Below the pieces are notes generated by a model that made no database searches, was not told the origin of the DNA, and saw only the letters and a list, made by a program, of their open reading frames with translations. Positions 59,926 to 64,000 of a DNA stretch of 64,000 nt are shown piece by piece; within the stretch, counting starts at the first letter, position 1; each line of letters opens with the position of its first letter. A program made the position numbers and the translations under genes. The DNA is taken from assembly GCA_963920665.1 (NCBI GenBank), contig OY987273.1:8000501-8064500 (forward strand), given 5' to 3'. The DNA is from Straminergon stramineum. Lineage: Eukaryota; Streptophyta; Bryopsida; Hypnales; Calliergonaceae.

Positions 59926-61686
59926 AGATGCAAATATTTGTTGTTTGCACAATTAGTTATGTATGTAGTTAGTGTTGGACAACATTACATGATCAAATGG
60001 GAGAGCTTGGCTTAACATACTTTGCAGTAATAGTATCACTGAAGCATCTTGTTTTCCTTTTTTGCAGTTGAAGACAAGGGTGTTAGGGGTATATAGATTT
60101 GAAACGTCAGAAACCATAGGAGAGAAAGGGGCAACCATGAAAATGTGTTGAAGATGTTGGTGACAAATGTGGAAAATGAAGTTGGATTTGTGTGGTTATA
60201 ACATGAATATAGACATTGTTGTGTTGCTTAATGTGGAACAATTTGAAACATCAACTTGTATATTGATGTTTCATGTTGAAAGAGGACACTGTGCATGTGG
60301 GAAGACATAATTATGATCAAAATTTTTGTTGAGATCAACGTATTGAATATGCAATAACAAAAGTATTAGCAATTGTTTCCAAACTCATATAGAAAAATGC
60401 CATGTTGTATAATGATATGACTACCTCAGATGCAAGACTTGAAGGAAATTGTGGCGAAAGGAGGTGTCTGTGAAACTTATCCATTGTGAATCTTTTGAAA
60501 TTTAAGAGGTGAGCAAGTGGGAAATGTTGGTTAAGAATGTATCAAGAAAGAGAATTTGCATTTTTGTTTTCTATGTTAAACAAAAGCATTGTAGAGAAGA
60601 AAAGGTGCACAATGTTGTGTAACGGTACTATAATGCACATATTAAAATCATGAAGCAAAATTAATAATTTCAAAGAAGATAAATCAATAAAATGTTGTAG
60701 GATCGATATTAATGTTACTCAATTTCCGAGTAGGAAAAACATGGAAGACATTCTCCAAAACTAGCAATAATTAAAATTTATATTCCCAATTGAATACAAA
60801 AGAGGAAGTTAGTGGAAAAGTATAAACATTGGAAGGCTTCTTCCCATGGTCCAACTAGATAGAAATGAAACAACTTCATCAAGCAAAGGAGCACAACAAT
60901 GCCGAGGACAACACATACAAAACATTTTTGGTCCAATGCGAATGTAATGAGAAAAATGGCTTTGGTAGCTTGAAAAAACTTGACATCCAACAAAAACTTC
61001 ATTTGAAGCAAAGAAACATTCATTGTTGCCAACAAGGAATTTGAAAAAGGCATATACATGCGTGTAAACCTGTCATTAAATTACCCATGTTAGGCGGGTG
61101 TCCATCATTAGTAAACACATTTCTCACTAACAATATATCCTATTTGTTGGAATGTAATTGCAATTTAGAAAAAGTTGCCACATTAGCTTCTTCGTAGATA
61201 CATACAGGTCATAAGGGCCTAAACGTGGTGACACGATATAATCGTTTTAGTAGTAACATAATTTTCGTCCTTTTTAACATGCATCAAAACTCCTAAAGTG
61301 TGGTAACATTTTTTGTTAACAAAATGAAGATATCATGTTTGCTTTAACATGTTCCTTCATGTGAATCGAAACCTACTTTGACCAACTGTGTTATATTTGC
61401 CATCCAACACAAAAACATTGAAAATGAACATGGATTCCAACATGCTTTTCTTCTAGTGCATCTATTTCTATATCCAAGAAAGGAATGGATGGTGATAATA
61501 TACACAAAGTCAGTAACTAAAATGACTTGTTCAAAATGACAACAAGACCTTTGAGTCACACTAGAAGAAAAATGTGTTGTAGACATATTGAGCTAGCTGA
61601 TTCTATTTGTAAATTCTAACAAAAAATAGGAAACTTGCGTTGACAAAAATGCAATTTTTAGAAAGCTGTATTTTTATCAACATAGT
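59926..61686. other. No gene seen
   Basis: AT-rich flank between the transposase element and E3. Contains several diverged copies of 'aatgttgt' and 'gaagatgttggtgaca' strings but no clear repeat, and no domain-bearing frame. Confidence 0.4.
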
Positions 61687-64000
61687 TGTCGCGAGCCGTA
61701 ATCTTAGAAGTCACCAGGTTAGTAATTAGGAGGGTATAAGTATATAGAATTTTTCAAAATTTCTACTAGACAAAAAGGATTAGAACCTTCTTAGCCTAAA
61801 CAACTCATTTAGACTAAGAGGATACTCTAGGCAATCCATAACGGGATCCAGGCCGGATTCGGATTCCGGAAACCCGGATAGTGACAGCCTATTGTCTAGA
61901 CTTCCAGTCTAGAAAATAGGGACCCGTTATGAATAAACGGTCCGCTTTACAAACGGTCGGTATTTGGACGGGTACTTAACCTTGCCACTCTCATTTCTTC
62001 TTCCTCTTTCTCCACAACTATTTTGTGTGCGCATAGTTGAGTGAAAGAGTGGTGAATTAGTGCTCGGGTGAGAAACTAGAGTGCGCTTAGATTTCAGAGT
62101 AGATTTGAGATGGCGGAGGGAGATATCTGGAAGACTTTGGTCACGGGCCAGATGGTTTGTCCAACCATTCCGGAAAGGCTGAGGGAGAGATCACAATTAG
62201 AAGACGACCTCAGTGAAAAGGGTGTGTGGATCTGTTCATGCAGCCGTGGACCGTAAAGAACGACCGGATGATTCAGGAACTAATAGTAGGAGCTCCCAAC
62301 TAGTATGAGTTGACAATGAGAGGAAGGCCTCAAACCTAGACTGATGAAGTCTGGGCTAAGGTTTACGGATTTCCTAAGAAGGGATCCGGTCTAGCTTCCT
62401 GGATAGACAAGTTTAGGGTAGGAAAGTTCAAGAACGTGACCCATTCCAAGGAGGGGTATGCAATTAGGGACTACCTGGATGCAAGACAAAGGCATGTCCT
62501 AGAGTTCTTGATCCCCATCCTGTATCCGGAAAAGCCTACCTGGGTTATGGTTACAGTAGCAAACACCATATTTGGTGCTTTTGAGGGTAGACCAGTCAGT
62601 TGGAGCAAGGTTATTGGATCTGTAGTCGCCAAGCTTACTGCCAATGTAGGAAAGGAAAAGACCAGCCCCATAGGGTCGTATCTTTTCCATTTGTACCACC
62701 ATGTAGAGCTTCTCAACGATGCGGAAATGGTGGAGTACAACACTAGAGCGACCATCCTCCAATACGGCCTGACGGAAGAAGTGACAGCCAAACAGCCACC
62801 AGTAGAAGAGGAGGAGGATCCGGAAGAGGACGAGCAACCCTTGGAGCAGAGGCACCGAAAGTCGACGGATCCGACATCTCAAGGGAAGCTTCCGGCTCAG
62901 CAGAAGATATCCGAGGAGGAAGAAGGAAGTATATCCGGGTTCTTCAAGACCGAGTTCAACTAGGTACAAGTGCAAGAGTACCACAAGAACCTGGCGGATC
63001 TGCTAAAGAGGATTAGCCGCGAGTTGAAGACGGACCCAGAAGACATCCTCGACGCGTTGAAGAGACTTCCGAATCCAGAAGTCCTCGAGTGGAAAGACAA
63101 GTAGATCGTAGCCCTAGAGAAGAAGAAAGTGAATCTTCAGGCAAGACTGAGCTGGGCACAAGGAGAGATGGCTATAGCAAAACAGAGAGAGAAGGAAGCC
63201 TTGTAGCTGTTGAAGAACCTATCCAGGTTGGTGGACAAGCCAGCCGACATGGTGATGAAGGCGGCTTTAACCTAGAGCCGGTTGACCGAGGAAGGGCACC
63301 TCACCGGATCCAAGGTGATCCGAATACTCGTGGACTTCTCCTCGCGGAAGTAGCTCACACTAAAGGAAATGAGGCAGCTTCTTGGGCGGATCGACCCCGA
63401 CCAAGTGATGGACTTCTCCAACTTTCCGGAGATCCATTTTGACACAGAGACTCCCGTCAAGCTCACTACTTCAATGCCACTACCGTCAAAACCGGAAGCC
63501 CCGCGGGAGACTCTCCGGTACTCAACGGAACCCCTCTCCAAGCAACTGGAGAAGACAATCCGGGGGAGCGTGAAGACAATACTCGAGCCAAGCAAGCAAC
63601 TGGATACGACAAGGGAGTTAGCACCACCAGAGATTACGGTTTCTCCGCCAGTTCTGGTGTTTCACCTTCCGGAGAAGGAGCCGCTTTCGACACCTCGCAC
63701 CCAGACCCGGGGTGAACTAATGGAACGAATTGGGGGATTAATGAATTCGTCCCAAACTCATCCGGAGGAATTCGAGCACATGCTGGAGGAGCAGCAGCCA
63801 AGGAAGGAAATCGAGCCCATCGTGCTGGATGAGACGTCTCCAGGCGAGGAGAACGAGAGGGATATAACTCAGATTGAGAAGTCTGAGGAGGAAGAGTATC
63901 GGACCGGATCCGAGGACGAGGACGAGGAAGAAGCAGACTACTCTCCTCCGGAAATCCGGAAGATACAGATCCGGGTAGCGTTGCGGATGATACCAATCAA
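61687..64000 (+). mobile_element. Gag-like element E3 (runs off the window)
   Basis: Plus-strand element starting TGTCGCGAGCCG at 61,687. The leader (61,687-62,110) has the same ordered motifs as E1 and E2, including 'ggttagtaattagg', 'ggatcc', 'acccggatag' and 'aaacggtcggta'. Coding sequence fills the rest of the window, so the 3' end is unseen. GC content is clearly higher than the surroundings from 62,100 on, suggesting a younger insertion. Confidence 0.7.
62111..64000 (+). pseudogene. Gag-like plant transposon protein, most complete copy (E3)
   Basis: Start ATG at 62,111 (MAEGDIWKTLVTGQMVCPTI). A frameshift near 62,220; stops TAG at about 62,301 (CAA in E1) and 62,338 (TGG in E1). Then 62,436-62,963 open: KEGYAIRDYLDARQRHVLEF, LIPILYPEKPTWVMVTVANT, TSPIGSYLFHLYHHVELLND, EEEEDPEEDEQPLEQRHRK. 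A TAG at 62,961 is at the same codon as in E2; then a coiled coil (EYHKNLADLLKRISRELK, KKKVNLQARLSWAQGEMA), RLTEEGHLTGSKVIRILVDF, a Pro/Ser-rich part and an acidic end (SEEEEYRTGSEDEDEEEADY). No zinc knuckle, protease or polymerase is seen up to the window end. Confidence 0.6.

Overview
The window looks like intergenic, transposon-filled DNA from a land plant with a large genome. It is AT-rich, has no intact host gene I can recognise, shows plant-type intron signals, and carries protein families known from plant mobile DNA: a DUF7869-type DDE transposase with a DUF8039-like N-terminal part, and a gag-like 'putative plant transposon' domain. The mix suggests a non-flowering plant (moss, lycophyte, fern or gymnosperm), but this is inference from family recollection, not proof. 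Almost every coding stretch is interrupted by stops or frameshifts.

Layout. 0-6.8 kb: mostly featureless; a 400-bp repeat at 0.96-1.36 kb has an inverted partner at 25.3-25.7 kb. 6.8-9.0 kb: an array of alternating fold-back hairpins. 10.4-12.4 kb: a decayed intron-containing gene with a further hairpin in its intron. 12.6-20.8 kb: nested mobile elements, namely a dispersed repeat (X1), a truncated gag-like element (E1), a DUF7869 transposase element (copy 1), and a 3.5-kb gag-like element (E4) inserted inside that copy. 20.8-25.3 kb: no genes, two minisatellites. 25.7-29.0 kb (locus A) and 39.9-45.6 kb (locus B), both minus strand: two diverged copies of one composite locus. It has a protein with an 'NGQHS' ParB/sulfiredoxin-like motif, an acidic and coiled-coil exon, and a plant NIF/FCP1-type HAD phosphatase-like module; locus B also has a possible DNA-methyltransferase-like segment. 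29.2-29.9 kb: fold-back element. 32.7-36.3 kb: second 3.5-kb gag-like element (E2). 37.46-38.38 kb: a 926-bp element flanked by TTAA with CCCC...GGGG ends. 49-54 kb: second copy of repeat X split by 2.1 kb, an (AT)45 tract and a 390-bp direct repeat. 55.4-59.9 kb: the better DUF8039/DUF7869 transposase copy. 61.7-64 kb: third gag-like element (E3), running off the window.

The most unusual signal is a family of 21-bp interrupted palindromes (7-nt arm, 7-nt centre, 7-nt arm; TTTAGCT/AGCTAAA or TTCAGGT/ACCTGAA). They form clusters 5' of locus A (30.2-30.9 kb), locus B (45.7-46.7 kb) and transposase copy 2 (55.4-56.3 kb), and occur singly in the apparent introns of loci A and B. At least one is the tip of a hairpin of about 100 bp. 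Aligning the paired copies shows many stops arose by C-to-T or G-to-A change (CAG to TAG, CGA to TGA, TGG to TAG), as expected for decay of methylated plant transposons.
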